From assembly GCF_014193695.1 (NCBI RefSeq), contig NZ_JACHZR010000007.1, forward strand, positions 124,001 to 188,000: a stretch of 64,000 bases of DNA. The letters run 5' to 3'. Under the pieces are notes generated by a model. That model saw only the letters and a list, made by a program, of their open reading frames with translations, made no database searches and was not told the DNA's origin. This document shows, one piece after another, positions 1 through 8,769 of this stretch. The stretch is from Rhizobium sp. BK316. GTDB taxonomy: Bacteria; Pseudomonadota; Alphaproteobacteria; Rhizobiales; Rhizobiaceae. Both the position numbers and the translations under genes were made by a program. The stretch's first letter is position 1, and every line of letters starts with the position of its first letter.

Positions 1-325
1 ACATTGGACCCATGTCGAGGATCGGCTTCCAGGGCTTGCCGCCGGCTGCCAGCGCCTTCTTCAGGTAGTCATCCACCTCGGCGCGGCTGCCGGCCGAAAG
101 GCAGGTCAGCACTTCCTTGCCCTTGGACGTATCGGCGATATCGCCTTCGATGAACTGTTGGAAGTGACCGTGGGTCAGCAGCATCACGTAGATATTTTCC
201 TCGACGATCATACAGGCAGCGTCGTCGGTGGTAAAATTCGGATTGTAGGAAAAGCCGAGCGCCGAGAAGAACTCCTTCGACTTGACGAGGTCCTTGACCG
301 GCAGGTTCACGAAAATCATGCGCAT
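1..325 (-). CDS. VOC (glyoxalase-fold) family protein, C-terminus outside the window
   Basis: The reading frame is open from an ATG at 325 down to the window edge, giving 108 codons, so the C-terminus is missing. An AAGGGAG ribosome binding site lies 8 bases upstream. The N-terminus (FVNLPVKDL, then SKEFFSALGF at residues 16-25) is the usual opening of a vicinal-oxygen-chelate module: a beta strand followed by a helix carrying the FF-ALGF motif. Members of this subgroup are small cytosolic metal-binding or lyase-like proteins, often annotated as glyoxalase or bleomycin-resistance relatives. The sequence does not reveal a substrate. The gene runs in the same direction as the ABC-F gene upstream but is 100 bases from it. 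Confidence 0.85.
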   Translation of the reverse strand, partial: MRMIFVNLPVKDLVKSKEFFSALGFSYNPNFTTDDAACMIVEENIYVMLLTHGHFQQFIEGDIADTSKGKEVLTCLSAGSRAEVDDYLKKALAAGGKPWKPILDMGPM

Positions 326-428
326 GAAAATCTCCCTTATGACGTGGCGGCACCATGCCGTTGATCACGCTCGGCCCAAGGACGGCCAATAACCACCCGA
401 TCCGACATTCGAGAAATTTTTATTCCGA

Positions 429-2252
429 TCAACCTTCCAGCTCTTCCCGCAAGATTTCGAGCTCTAGCCATTCCTCTTCCATCTTGGTCAGGTTTTCGCG
501 TAGCTTCTCCATTTCCGATGCCAGCCGGCTGAACGTCGCCGGGTCCTTGGTGAAGAGGCTCGGATCAGCCATTTTCTTCTCGCGCTTGGCGATCTCGGCC
601 TCCGCCTTCGCCATTTCCTTCGGCAGGTTTTCGAGCGCGAATTTCTGCTTGTAGGAGAGCTTGCCCTTCGAGACGGACGGAGCGGCAGCCGCAGCCTCCT
701 GCGACTTCGGCTTCTCCACCGCCTTCTCAGCCTTGCGGCGCTCTTCGGCGGCACCCTTGCGCTGTGCCAGCATATCGGAATAGCCGCCGGCATATTCGAT
801 CCAGCGTCCGTCCGGCGCTTCCGGATTGGCAGGCGCGATCGTCGAGGTCACCGTCCTGTCGAGAAAATCGCGATCGTGGCTGACGAGGATGACGGTGCCG
901 GGAAAACCTGTGACAATTTCCTGCAGCAGATCCAGCGTCTCGATGTCGAGGTCGTTGGTCGGTTCGTCCAGGATCAGCAGGTTGGTCGGCCGCGACAGGA
1001 TGCGCGCCAGCATCAACCGGGCACGCTCGCCGCCGGAGAGGTTCTTGATCGGTGTGCGCGCCTGCTCCGGCTGGAACAGGAATTCCTTCATGTAGCCGGT
1101 CACATGCCGCTGCTCGCCATTGACCAGCAGGTTTTCGCCACGCCCATCCGTCAAATAGTTGGCAAGTGTATCCTCGGGGTTCAGATCTTCGCGCTTCTGG
1201 TCGAGAGTGGCAATTTCGAGATTGGTGCCAAGCTTCACCGTACCGTTATCAGGCGCAAGCTGGCCGGTCAGCATCTTCAGAAGCGTCGTCTTGCCGGCGC
1301 CGTTGGGACCGACCAGACCGATACAATCGCCCCGATGCACGCGGATCGAGAACGGCGCGACGATCGGCCTGTCGTCATAGCTCTTGGTAATCTTGTCGGC
1401 CTCGATCACAAGCTTGCCGGATTCCTGTGCGTCGGATGTGGTCGCCTGCACGGTTCCCTGCGGCCCCTTATGGCCACGATATTGTGAGCGCATGGTCTGC
1501 AACTCGCCGAGCCGTCGCATATTGCGTTTGCGCCGTGCCGTCACGCCATAGCGCAGCCAGTGCTCTTCGCGCTCGATCGCCTTGCCGAGCTTGTGCTGTT
1601 CCATCTCTTCCGCCTCCAGCACCTGATCACGCCAGGCCTCGAAAAACGCAAAGCCCCTGTCGAGCCGACGCGACGTGCCGCGATCGAGCCAGACGGTCGC
1701 TGTCGAGACCTTCTCGAGGAAGCGGCGGTCGTGCGAGATCAGCACCAGCGCGCTGCGCGTCTTCTGCAGTTCGCCTTCCAGCCATTCGATGGTCGGCAGG
1801 TCGAGATGGTTGGTCGGCTCGTCGAGCAACAGGATATCAGGCTCCGGCGCCAGCACACGGGCAAGCGCTGCGCGGCGCGCCTCGCCGCCGGAAAGGTTCT
1901 TCGGGTCCTCTTCGCCCGTCAGCCCTAAGTGCGACAGCAGGTATGTGACCCGGTAAGGATCATCGCCCGGCCCGAGCCCCGCTTCGGCATAGGCCTGCAC
2001 GGTCTTAAAGCCGGCAAAATCCGGTGCCTGCTCCAGATAGCGCACCGTTGATGCCGGATGCCGGAAGACCTCACCGGACTGGGCATCGACGAGACCGGCA
2101 GCAATCTTCAGAAGCGTCGATTTACCCGAGCCGTTGCGGCCGACGAGGCAGATCTTGTCGCCGGACTCCACTTGCAAGGCCGCGCCGGCAAGTAGCGGCG
2201 TGCCGCCGAAGCTCAGGAAAATATCGTCGAGTTTCAGAATGGGAGGCGCCAA
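429..2252 (-). CDS. uup: ABC-F family ATPase, Uup-like
   Basis: This 607-residue protein carries two fused ABC ATPase domains and no membrane segment, the layout of ABC-F proteins that act on ribosomes or nucleic acid rather than in transport. Domain 1 has Walker A GRNGSGKST at 38-46, signature LSGGE at 120-124 and Walker B ending DEPTNHLD at 144-151. Domain 2 has GPNGAGKTT near 315 and a second LSGGE and DEPTNDLD. A charged, Lys/Glu-rich coiled-coil tail from about 540 to the end is typical of Uup. The start is TTG at 2252, supported by CGGAG 8 bases upstream. It follows thiN with a 3-base gap, so the two are probably cotranscribed. Uup rather than another ABC-F class is an inference from the coiled-coil tail. 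Confidence 0.9.
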   Translation of the reverse strand: MAPPILKLDDIFLSFGGTPLLAGAALQVESGDKICLVGRNGSGKSTLLKIAAGLVDAQSGEVFRHPASTVRYLEQAPDFAGFKTVQAYAEAGLGPGDDPYRVTYLLSHLGLTGEEDPKNLSGGEARRAALARVLAPEPDILLLDEPTNHLDLPTIEWLEGELQKTRSALVLISHDRRFLEKVSTATVWLDRGTSRRLDRGFAFFEAWRDQVLEAEEMEQHKLGKAIEREEHWLRYGVTARRKRNMRRLGELQTMRSQYRGHKGPQGTVQATTSDAQESGKLVIEADKITKSYDDRPIVAPFSIRVHRGDCIGLVGPNGAGKTTLLKMLTGQLAPDNGTVKLGTNLEIATLDQKREDLNPEDTLANYLTDGRGENLLVNGEQRHVTGYMKEFLFQPEQARTPIKNLSGGERARLMLARILSRPTNLLILDEPTNDLDIETLDLLQEIVTGFPGTVILVSHDRDFLDRTVTSTIAPANPEAPDGRWIEYAGGYSDMLAQRKGAAEERRKAEKAVEKPKSQEAAAAAPSVSKGKLSYKQKFALENLPKEMAKAEAEIAKREKKMADPSLFTKDPATFSRLASEMEKLRENLTKMEEEWLELEILREELEG

Positions 2253-2255
2253 GAA

Positions 2256-2912
2256 TCAGACTCCGGAAAGATCATAGGGCCGCGCGAGCACGATGGCCCT
2301 GCCGCTGGCAAGCGAGAAGCGCACGGGGCCTTCCGCTACATTGGAAATGGTGCGCGACGAACCGAAGGGCAAATGGAAGTCGGCGAGCGGATAGCGGGCA
2401 TTCTCGATGAAGAGCCCGGTCAGCTCGCTGAAACCCGGCACGGAAAACAGGCTACCCGGCGGAAGATCGATCTCCAACGAGCCGGGAAGCAAAGGTACCG
2501 CCTCTTCGCTGCCCGAGGTCAAGAGCACGTCGAAGCCTTCTTGCGCCAGTTCAACGCCATAGAGCAGATGTTGAAGCGCATGGTCGGAGCGTTCACCGCC
2601 CAATGCGCCTGCAAGGATCAGGCGTTTTGCGCCACGCTCGATTGCCTCGGAAACGGCGATCTCGCCATCGGTCGCCGCCTTTGCGGCCGGATAGGGTTGA
2701 CGCGGCACATTGGGAAAGGCGCCGTCGAGATCGGGCGGTGTCGAATCGAAATCGCCAACCCACAATTCCGGCACCACGCCCAACGCCGCTGCGTGGCGCA
2801 TGCCGCCGTCGGCCGCGATGAACCGGGTGTCCCGCACGGCTTCGCGCAGACGATCCGTCAGGCTGAGTACCCCGCCGAGCAGGATAGTGAAGGTGGATTG
2901 GCTCATGGGCAT
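2256..2912 (-). CDS. thiN: Thiamine pyrophosphokinase
   Basis: This 218-residue cytosolic kinase transfers pyrophosphate from ATP to thiamine to make thiamine diphosphate. The family motifs are visible: FIAADGG at 31-37, then GDFDS at 53-57 (acidic metal/ATP-binding residues), and later an ALGGERSDH segment matching the GG-R-DH motif. The ATG at 2912 is used; an in-frame ATG at 2906 is equally plausible, and neither has a strong ribosome binding site. The gene lies 3 bases ahead of the ABC-F gene in the same direction, consistent with one transcript. No thiamine riboswitch was recognised upstream. Confidence 0.9.
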   Translation of the reverse strand: MPMSQSTFTILLGGVLSLTDRLREAVRDTRFIAADGGMRHAAALGVVPELWVGDFDSTPPDLDGAFPNVPRQPYPAAKAATDGEIAVSEAIERGAKRLILAGALGGERSDHALQHLLYGVELAQEGFDVLLTSGSEEAVPLLPGSLEIDLPPGSLFSVPGFSELTGLFIENARYPLADFHLPFGSSRTISNVAEGPVRFSLASGRAIVLARPYDLSGV

Positions 2913-2945
2913 TGCCCATAGCGCAAACCGGGGGTGAAGGGGAAG

Positions 2946-2967
2946 AGGCGCCGAAGATCCGGCGCCT
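2946..2967 (-). terminator. Hairpin after ompW
   Basis: A perfect 8-bp inverted repeat (AGGCGCCG at 2946-2953, CGGCGCCT at 2960-2967) with a 6-base loop lies directly downstream of the OmpW gene on the minus strand. On that strand it is followed by CTTCCCC rather than a long U-run, so efficient intrinsic termination is likely but not certain. Confidence 0.55.
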
Positions 2968-2972
2968 TTCTC

Positions 2973-3647
2973 TCAGAAGCGGTAGGTCACACCGGCGCCG
3001 ATCAGCCAGGGATCGAGTTTCGCCTTGCCGCTGACATTGGCACCGCCGACGGTCGCATCGAAATCCGGACGCAGGAAGATCTTCTTCACATCCAGGTTCG
3101 CACCCCAATGCTCATCGAACATGTAATCGAAACCCGCCTGCAGCGCGACGCCGAATGTATTCTTCACATCGAGGCTGTCGGCGCTCTTGCCTGACTGATT
3201 GTAGAAGACCGTGTAATTCACGCCTGCACCGAGATACGGCTGGAAGGCACCGAAATCGGTGAAGTGATATTGCAATGTCAGCGTTGGCGGCAACAGCCAC
3301 GTCTTGCCTATATCGCCGAGGCCGGCAATCGAGCCTTCGCCATGCACATTGGCATAGGTCGTGCCGAGAATGAGCTCCGCGGAAATATTGTCGGTGAAGA
3401 AATAGGAAATATCCGCTTCCGGAACCACTGTGTCCGAATAGGAAAGACCGGATCCGGAAATGCCGTCGACCGAGCCGTTATCGCGCGTCACCACGCCCAG
3501 CGCACGCAGGCGTACCTGCCACGGGCTTTGCGTGGCCATCGGCGGGCCAGCCGAAGGCGCCAGATCGGCGGAAAGCGCCGCGTGCCCGAAGGATGCGAAA
3601 ACGATAGCGGCGAAAATGCCCCTCAGCCGAAGCGGATGATGTTTCAT
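2973..3647 (-). CDS. ompW: OmpW family outer membrane protein
   Basis: This 224-residue protein has a Sec signal peptide (cleavage predicted after HAALSA, about residue 27). The mature part alternates short amphipathic strands and ends in the aromatic C-terminal residue (VTYRF) that the BAM machinery recognises. The segments WQVRLRALGV, FTDNISAELI and the closing GAGVTYRF are characteristic of OmpW, an 8-stranded beta barrel implicated in passage of small hydrophobic molecules. The ATG at 3647 is preceded by AGGAGAG. The gene has its own downstream hairpin, and its neighbours suggest no partner. What it transports here is unknown. Confidence 0.88.
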   Translation of the reverse strand: MKHHPLRLRGIFAAIVFASFGHAALSADLAPSAGPPMATQSPWQVRLRALGVVTRDNGSVDGISGSGLSYSDTVVPEADISYFFTDNISAELILGTTYANVHGEGSIAGLGDIGKTWLLPPTLTLQYHFTDFGAFQPYLGAGVNYTVFYNQSGKSADSLDVKNTFGVALQAGFDYMFDEHWGANLDVKKIFLRPDFDATVGGANVSGKAKLDPWLIGAGVTYRF

Positions 3648-3740
3648 GTGAATCTCTCCTGATGTCGTCGAACGGGGAGAGACTTAGGCCTGCCTCAGGC
3701 GGGTCGGCTTGAGCGAGATCAAACGCTCAGACTATTTTCT

Positions 3741-4268
3741 TCAGCCTGGCGTATCCTTGTCACGGGACAGGAAGATTGCCTCATAGCCGCCGATGAATTT
3801 CTCGAACAAGACGGAGAAAGTGTCGATCTCTTCCTGCGGCCAGTCCCGCACGACCTCGGTAACGAAGGCGAGCTTCTGGGCCTGGATTTCCGCCAGCAGA
3901 TTCTGTCCGACCTGAGTCATGACGACGACGATACGCCGCGCATCCGCCTGCGATGCCTCGCGGCGCAGAACATTACGGCCGACCATATCGGAAACGACGC
4001 GGCTGGCCCGCGACGGATCGATGCGCAGCATCTCGGCAATGGCACCAACGGTCACCTCGCCGTTTGCCTGCGCCCGCCTTACGGCATCCAGCACATCGAG
4101 ATGCGAGAGCTCCAGATCCGGAGCCACGCTCTGGATCGCCAGCCGGCCAATCAGCCGGCGGCCCGTCATCATTCTCATGCGCGTCATGGAACGGCCGATG
4201 CGCAGCACGCTGTCCATGGGAGGCTCATCAATCTCTGTCGTTCTTGTCTTGGTCAGCGTCTCGTTCAT
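3741..4268 (-). CDS. MarR family transcriptional regulator
   Basis: This 175-residue winged-helix repressor type shows the MarR core: a helix-turn-helix around VGAIAEMLRIDPSRASRVV, a wing after NVLRREASQAD, and flanking dimerisation helices. The ATG at 4268 is preferred; an upstream in-frame TTG at 4295 would add 9 residues but would lie inside the palindromic control region. The gene is divergent from a 14-TM efflux carrier with 114 bases between the chosen starts. This is the usual arrangement of a drug-sensing MarR repressor controlling itself and its pump. The ligand is unknown. Confidence 0.88.
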   Translation of the reverse strand: MNETLTKTRTTEIDEPPMDSVLRIGRSMTRMRMMTGRRLIGRLAIQSVAPDLELSHLDVLDAVRRAQANGEVTVGAIAEMLRIDPSRASRVVSDMVGRNVLRREASQADARRIVVVMTQVGQNLLAEIQAQKLAFVTEVVRDWPQEEIDTFSVLFEKFIGGYEAIFLSRDKDTPG

Positions 4269-4302
4269 GACGGAACCATAACAGACCGGAATCAAAAATA
4301 AA

Positions 4303-4353
4303 ATATGCCAATGTCAATAATGTGCTATTGACAAATATATGCCATTAGCACAT
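4303..4353. promoter_or_regulatory. Nested repeat operator between marR and the MFS gene
   Basis: Three overlapping symmetries are packed into about 50 bases. A perfect inverted repeat TGTCAATA (4312-4319) / TATTGACA (4326-4333) has a 6-base centre. A second perfect inverted repeat is ATGTGCTA (4320-4327) / TAGCACAT (4346-4353). A direct repeat ATATGCCA occurs at 4303-4310 and 4337-4344. The first palindrome contains the -35 box of the efflux gene, so a bound MarR dimer would block RNA polymerase. The assignment to this MarR protein is inferred from position. Confidence 0.65.
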
Positions 4354-4356
4354 AAA
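4328..4356 (+). promoter_or_regulatory. Sigma-70 type promoter of the MFS efflux gene
   Basis: A consensus -35 TTGACA (4328-4333) is followed after exactly 17 bases by CATAAA (4351-4356), which matches TATAAT at four of six positions. Transcription would start near 4363, only about 20 bases before the chosen ATG, leaving a very short leader with no strong ribosome binding site. Confidence 0.6.
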
Positions 4357-4382
4357 GCATCGAAATAACGAAATTGGCCCCC

Positions 4383-5924
4383 ATGGATATGCAACTTGCC
4401 CCTGCGCCGCTCGTGACGGATCCCCGTCGGCGGCTCATCCTCTTTTTTTTCCTGATGACCGCCATGTTCATGGCGACGCTGGATAATCAGATCGTCTCCA
4501 CCGCGTTGCCGACCATCGTCGGCGAGTTCGGCCATCTGGACCGCTTCGGCTGGATCGGCTCGGCCTATCTACTGGCGCTGAGCGCGGTCATGCCGCTTTA
4601 TGGAAAACTCGGCGATCTCTTCGGCCGCAAATATGTGATGATGACAGCGATCGCGATCTTCACGGTGGGCTCCGCCGTCTGCGGTCTCGCCGTCTCCATG
4701 AACACGCTGATCGCCGCCCGTGTGCTGCAGGGTTTCGGCGGCGGCGGTATCATGGTTTCGATCTTCGCCGTCAACGCCGACCTCTTCGAGCCGCGCGAAC
4801 GCGCCCGCTACCAGAGCTATTCCAGCCTCGTGCTGATGGCCTCCGGCGCCATCGGCCCGGTCCTCGGCGGCACGATGAGCGATCTCTTCGGCTGGCGCTC
4901 GATCTTCCTCGTCAACGTGCCGATCGGCTTTATCGTGCTTGCCGGCCTCGCCTTCATGCTGCCCTACCGTAAACCGCATCGTCGACCGAAGATCGATTAT
5001 GCCGGCGCACTTCTGCTAGCGTTGACGACGACCAGCATCGTGCTTGCGACCGACAGCAGCGAACTTTTCGGTGCGTTGATCTCCCCGCAGAGCATCAGCA
5101 TCGTCGCCTTCGGCGTGGTTTGCGCCATCGCCTGGGTTTTCGTCGAACGCCGCGCGCCGGAGCCGATCGTCCCTCTGCCACTTTTCCGCAATTCCACCTT
5201 CAGCCTGCTGCTGGTGATCTCGATCATGGGCGGCGCGATCGCCATCGGCATGGTCAATTACCTCGCGCTGTTCCTGCAGACGACCACAGGCCTTTCGCCG
5301 TCTGGCGCAGGCCTGCTCTTCATTCTGCTGACAGGCGGCCTCGTCTGCGGCTCCCTGAACGCCGGCCGCATCATTTCGAAGACCGGTCGCTACAAGCCCT
5401 TCGCCATCGCCAGCCTCACCTGCAGCGCCATTGCTTTCGCACTGATGTCGCAGGTCCATGCCGGCACGCCGATCGCCTTCATCGGCGCGATCATGCTGCT
5501 GCACGGTATCGGCATCGGCCTTGCCCAGCAGGTTCCGGTCATCGGCGTACAGAACGCCGCGCCGGCCCGCGATGTGGGTGCGGCGACCGGCTCGGTCACG
5601 CTGTCGCGCATGGGAGGCGCTTCGATTGCCATCTCCATCTACGGTGCGATCATCGCATCGCAACTCGGCAAGCTCGGTTCCTCCATCCCGGGCGTGGCCA
5701 ATATCGAGGAGCTGACGCCAAGAATGATGGCCGCACTTCCCGAAGCCAGCCGTCAGGCCGTCGCGGATGCTTATGCCGCCGCCTTCTCACCGCTGTTCAT
5801 GACCTCTTGCGGCATTGCTTTGATCGGCCTGATAGCCGCCATCATGCTGAAACCAGTGCAGCTGCCCCGTGCCGGCGAACCAAAGACCGGCCCGACCAGC
5901 GCCGCCGCCGAAGCTGCGGAATAA
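4383..5924 (+). CDS. MFS drug/H+ antiporter, DHA2 (14-TM) family
   Basis: This is a 513-residue inner membrane carrier. The first membrane segment runs into LDNQIVSTALPTI, the DHA2-family version of the D-x-TIVNVALP motif C. GKLGDLFGRK is the conserved loop 2-3 motif A, and GPVLGG is the antiporter motif. About 14 hydrophobic helices fit the EmrB/Smr-like branch that exports hydrophobic drugs or dyes using the proton gradient. The ATG at 4383 is chosen over a TTG at 4374. It is divergent from a MarR repressor and shares its palindromic operator, so induction by the pump substrate is likely. The C-terminus is Ala/Pro-rich and cytoplasmic. Confidence 0.9.
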   Translation: MDMQLAPAPLVTDPRRRLILFFFLMTAMFMATLDNQIVSTALPTIVGEFGHLDRFGWIGSAYLLALSAVMPLYGKLGDLFGRKYVMMTAIAIFTVGSAVCGLAVSMNTLIAARVLQGFGGGGIMVSIFAVNADLFEPRERARYQSYSSLVLMASGAIGPVLGGTMSDLFGWRSIFLVNVPIGFIVLAGLAFMLPYRKPHRRPKIDYAGALLLALTTTSIVLATDSSELFGALISPQSISIVAFGVVCAIAWVFVERRAPEPIVPLPLFRNSTFSLLLVISIMGGAIAIGMVNYLALFLQTTTGLSPSGAGLLFILLTGGLVCGSLNAGRIISKTGRYKPFAIASLTCSAIAFALMSQVHAGTPIAFIGAIMLLHGIGIGLAQQVPVIGVQNAAPARDVGAATGSVTLSRMGGASIAISIYGAIIASQLGKLGSSIPGVANIEELTPRMMAALPEASRQAVADAYAAAFSPLFMTSCGIALIGLIAAIMLKPVQLPRAGEPKTGPTSAAAEAAE

Positions 5925-6306
5925 GCATAGGCGCGCGGCCCGCACGCCTCTTCATTTCGATCAAGCAGCAAACACTACTATTAATTGTATTCTTCGCGCG
6001 GACGTTATGGTCGCCCGCATCGGTCGCCGTGCTGACCTATTTTTTCCGCAGTGTAGCCGGAATCTGCACTTGCGATGGAACTTTCGCCATAATTTCATCG
6101 GAGCGAGAAAGTGCCTCGACAGGCGAGGCATTGCCGAAATGCAACGGCACCACATTTAGATAGAGTCTCGCTATGCAACCCACGCGGAAATCAGCTACAG
6201 CAAAGACTTGGATCGGCCGATTGTGCAGCGCGAGAACCGAGGCGGAAGCCTATTGAATTTTTCTGGCAGCGGCCGGCCCGAAGATGCGGCAGACCGGCGA
6301 CTTAAG
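5925..6306. other. Intergenic stretch, no gene seen
   Basis: These 382 bases separate the MFS gene from the M48 protease gene. No frame with a convincing ribosome binding site or recognisable protein was found. One perfect 7-bp inverted repeat, TGCCTCG (6112-6118) / CGAGGCA (6124-6130), is present without a T-run. The promoter of the protease gene presumably lies here but no clear consensus could be assigned. Confidence 0.5.
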
Positions 6307-7851
6307 ATGATGGGGAGAGACAGACTGGACAGCATGACGACGTGGAAATCGCCCGCGCTTTCCAGTGATGCTTTTCTTGCGCCGTGCCGTTGGGCGCGCC
6401 GTCTCCTGCTGCTTTCAGTCTGCGCCATCGCGCTGAACGGCTGCGAGACGTTGATCGAACAATCCTATCAGCCGACCGTCGGCCCATCGTCCAATCCACA
6501 GATCGTCGACGAAGTACAAAAAAATGACCCGCGCGCTGCCATGGGCGCTCGCGAGCATCCGCGCATCGTCGCGAGCTATGGCGGCGAATATAAGGACGCC
6601 AAGACCGAGCGCCTCGTCGCCCGCATCACCGGCGCGCTGACGGCCGTGTCGGAAAATCCGAGCCAGTCCTATCGCATCACCATCCTGAATTCGCCCGCCA
6701 TCAATGCCTTCGCGTTGCCGGGCGGTTACCTCTATGTCACCCGCGGCCTGCTGGCGCTCGCCAATGACGCCTCGGAAGTGGCGGCTGTACTGTCGCACGA
6801 GATGGGCCACGTCACCGCAAACCACGGCATCGAACGCCAGAAGCGCGAGGAAGCCGAAGTCATTGCCAGCCGCGTCGTGGCTGAGGTTCTGTCGAGCGAT
6901 ATAGCCGGCAAGCAGGCGCTTGCCCGCGGCAAGCTGCGCCTGGCCGCCTTCTCCCGCCAACAGGAGCTGCAGGCCGATGTCATCGGCGTGCGCATGCTCG
7001 GCGAAGCCGGCTACGATCCCTATGCCGCAACCCGCTTTCTCGATTCCATGGCCGCCTACAGCCGCTTCATGTCGGTCGATCCGGAAGCCGACCAGAGCCT
7101 GGACTTCCTGTCGAGCCATCCGAATTCTGCCCAGCGCATCGAGCTTGCCCGCAGCCATGCCCGCGCCTTCGGCCAGGAAGGTTCGGTCGGAGACAAGGGC
7201 CGCGATTACTATCTCGATGGCATCGACGGTCTTCTCTACGGCGACAGCCCGGAAGAAGGCTATGTGCGCGGCCAGACCTTCCTGCATGGCGGCCTCGGCA
7301 TACGCTTCGACGTACCGCCGGACTTCAGTATCGACAACAAGGTCGAAGCGGTCATGGCGACCGGCCCGAACGATATCGCCATCCGCTTCGATGGCGTCGC
7401 CGACAACCAGAACCAGAGCCTGACGAATTATATCTCCAGCGGCTGGGTTACCGGGCTTGATCCCGCAAGCATCCGGCCGATCAACGTCAACGGTATGGAA
7501 GCTGTGACCGCCCGCGCCACTGCCGATCGCTGGGATTTCGATGTTACGGTCGTCAGAAACAACAACCAGATATTCCGCTTCCTGACGGCCGTGCCGAAGG
7601 GCAGCCCTTCGCTGGAGCCGACGGCAGACGTCCTGCGCGCCAGCTTCCGCCGTATGACGCCGGACGAAGCCGCCTCGCTGAAGCCGCTGCGCATCCGTGT
7701 CGTCACCGTTCGCTCTGGCGACAACATCACCACGCTCGCCTCCCGCATGATGGGTACCGATCGCAAGCTTGATCTCTTCAAGCTCATCAACGCCTTGCCG
7801 ACGGGCGCTGCTGTTTCTCCCGGTGACCGCGTGAAGATCATCTCCGAATAA
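6307..7851 (+). CDS. M48 family metalloprotease lipoprotein with C-terminal LysM domain
   Basis: This protein of about 514 residues starts with a basic N-terminus, a hydrophobic stretch and the lipobox LNGC (Cys46), which predicts an envelope-anchored lipoprotein. The zinc protease motif HEMGH begins at residue 164 within VAAVLSHEMGHVTANH, with the third ligand expected near QQELQAD. The last 60 residues (VRSGDNITTLASRMMG through VSPGDRVKI) form a LysM peptidoglycan-binding domain. This resembles BepA/YfgC-like periplasmic proteases that clear stalled outer-membrane proteins, here tethered to both lipid and murein. ATG at 6307 or 6334 could start the gene; neither has a well-placed ribosome binding site. 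Confidence 0.85.
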   Translation: MMGRDRLDSMTTWKSPALSSDAFLAPCRWARRLLLLSVCAIALNGCETLIEQSYQPTVGPSSNPQIVDEVQKNDPRAAMGAREHPRIVASYGGEYKDAKTERLVARITGALTAVSENPSQSYRITILNSPAINAFALPGGYLYVTRGLLALANDASEVAAVLSHEMGHVTANHGIERQKREEAEVIASRVVAEVLSSDIAGKQALARGKLRLAAFSRQQELQADVIGVRMLGEAGYDPYAATRFLDSMAAYSRFMSVDPEADQSLDFLSSHPNSAQRIELARSHARAFGQEGSVGDKGRDYYLDGIDGLLYGDSPEEGYVRGQTFLHGGLGIRFDVPPDFSIDNKVEAVMATGPNDIAIRFDGVADNQNQSLTNYISSGWVTGLDPASIRPINVNGMEAVTARATADRWDFDVTVVRNNNQIFRFLTAVPKGSPSLEPTADVLRASFRRMTPDEAASLKPLRIRVVTVRSGDNITTLASRMMGTDRKLDLFKLINALPTGAAVSPGDRVKIISE

Positions 7852-7875
7852 AAGAAAGCCCGGCTTATGCCGGGC
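7850..7875 (-). terminator. Terminator of rpoH2
   Basis: A perfect 7-bp stem (GCCCGGC at 7858-7864, GCCGGGC at 7869-7875) with a TTAT loop is followed on the minus strand by a T-rich run. It sits 30 bases beyond the rpoH2 stop codon and between convergent genes. Confidence 0.75.
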
Positions 7876-7905
7876 CAGTATGTGCTGCTGGGGAGTAATT
7901 CTTGG

Positions 7906-8769
7906 TCAGGCATAGGCTGCCATATGCGGATCGGCGCTCACGAGCGCCGTGCGAAGCTTTTCCATCGCCCGGCTTTCGATCTGACGCACGCGCTCCTTGG
8001 AAATGCCGAGATCGGCGCCGAGCTCTTCGAGTGTCGCTCCGTCTTCTGCGAGCCGGCGCGCGCTGATGATCTTCATTTCGCGCTCGTTGAGATGCTTGAG
8101 GGCAGACGCAAGCCAGACGCGGCGGCGCTCGCCATCGATCATGTTGGAGACCTGCTCGTCCGGCAGCGGCTCGTCGCTGACGAGGAAATCCATCTTCTCT
8201 GCACTATCGGCGTCGCCGGAGACGGAAGGCGCCTGCAGCGACGCATCGTTGCCGGAAAGGCGCGCATCCATGGTCTGCACGTCGGCAAGGCTGACACCGA
8301 GAGCGGCGGCGATTTCCTGATGAATGGATTGCAGCGTCAGCTGCGTGTCGCCCTTGGCGAGCTTGGCGCGCAGGCGCCGCAGATTGAAGAACAGTGCCTT
8401 CTGGGCCGAACTCGTGCCGCCGCGCACGATCGACCAATTGCGCAGGATATAGTCCTGGATCGAAGCACGGATCCACCAGCTTGCATAAGTGGAAAAGCGT
8501 ACATCGCGCGCCGGTTCAAAGCGAGCGGCCGCCTCCAGAAGCCCGACATAGCCTTCCTGCACGAGATCGCTCATCGGCAGGCCGAAGTTGCGGAACTTTC
8601 CTGCCATGGAAATGACGAGGCGCATGTGCGCCATGGCGATCTGGTTGCGGGCGCCGCGGTCCTCGTGATCCTTCCAGCGGATGGCGAGATTATGTTCCTC
8701 TTCACGGGCGAGATAGGGAGCCGCCATTGCTATTTTGATCATGCGCCGATCTGCAGACATGTTCTTCAT
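7906..8769 (-). CDS. rpoH2: Heat-shock-type RNA polymerase sigma factor RpoH2
   Basis: This 287-residue sigma-32 family protein shows region 2 (HMRLVISMAGKFRNFGLP, then FSTYASWWIRASIQDYIL), the RpoH box (QKALFFNLRR), and a C-terminal region 4 helix-turn-helix (LGISKERVRQIESRAMEKLR). The N-terminus and region 2 differ from the general heat-shock RpoH1 of rhizobia and match the second paralogue, which acts downstream of the general stress response. ATG at 8769 is chosen because AGGAGAG lies 6 bases upstream. Upstream, on the same strand, lie a strong hairpin, a possible tiny reading frame and a perfect EcfG-type promoter, suggesting an EcfG-to-RpoH2 cascade. RpoH2 dependence on RpoE2 is known in Sinorhizobium meliloti. 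Confidence 0.9.
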   Translation of the reverse strand: MKNMSADRRMIKIAMAAPYLAREEEHNLAIRWKDHEDRGARNQIAMAHMRLVISMAGKFRNFGLPMSDLVQEGYVGLLEAAARFEPARDVRFSTYASWWIRASIQDYILRNWSIVRGGTSSAQKALFFNLRRLRAKLAKGDTQLTLQSIHQEIAAALGVSLADVQTMDARLSGNDASLQAPSVSGDADSAEKMDFLVSDEPLPDEQVSNMIDGERRRVWLASALKHLNEREMKIISARRLAEDGATLEELGADLGISKERVRQIESRAMEKLRTALVSADPHMAAYA

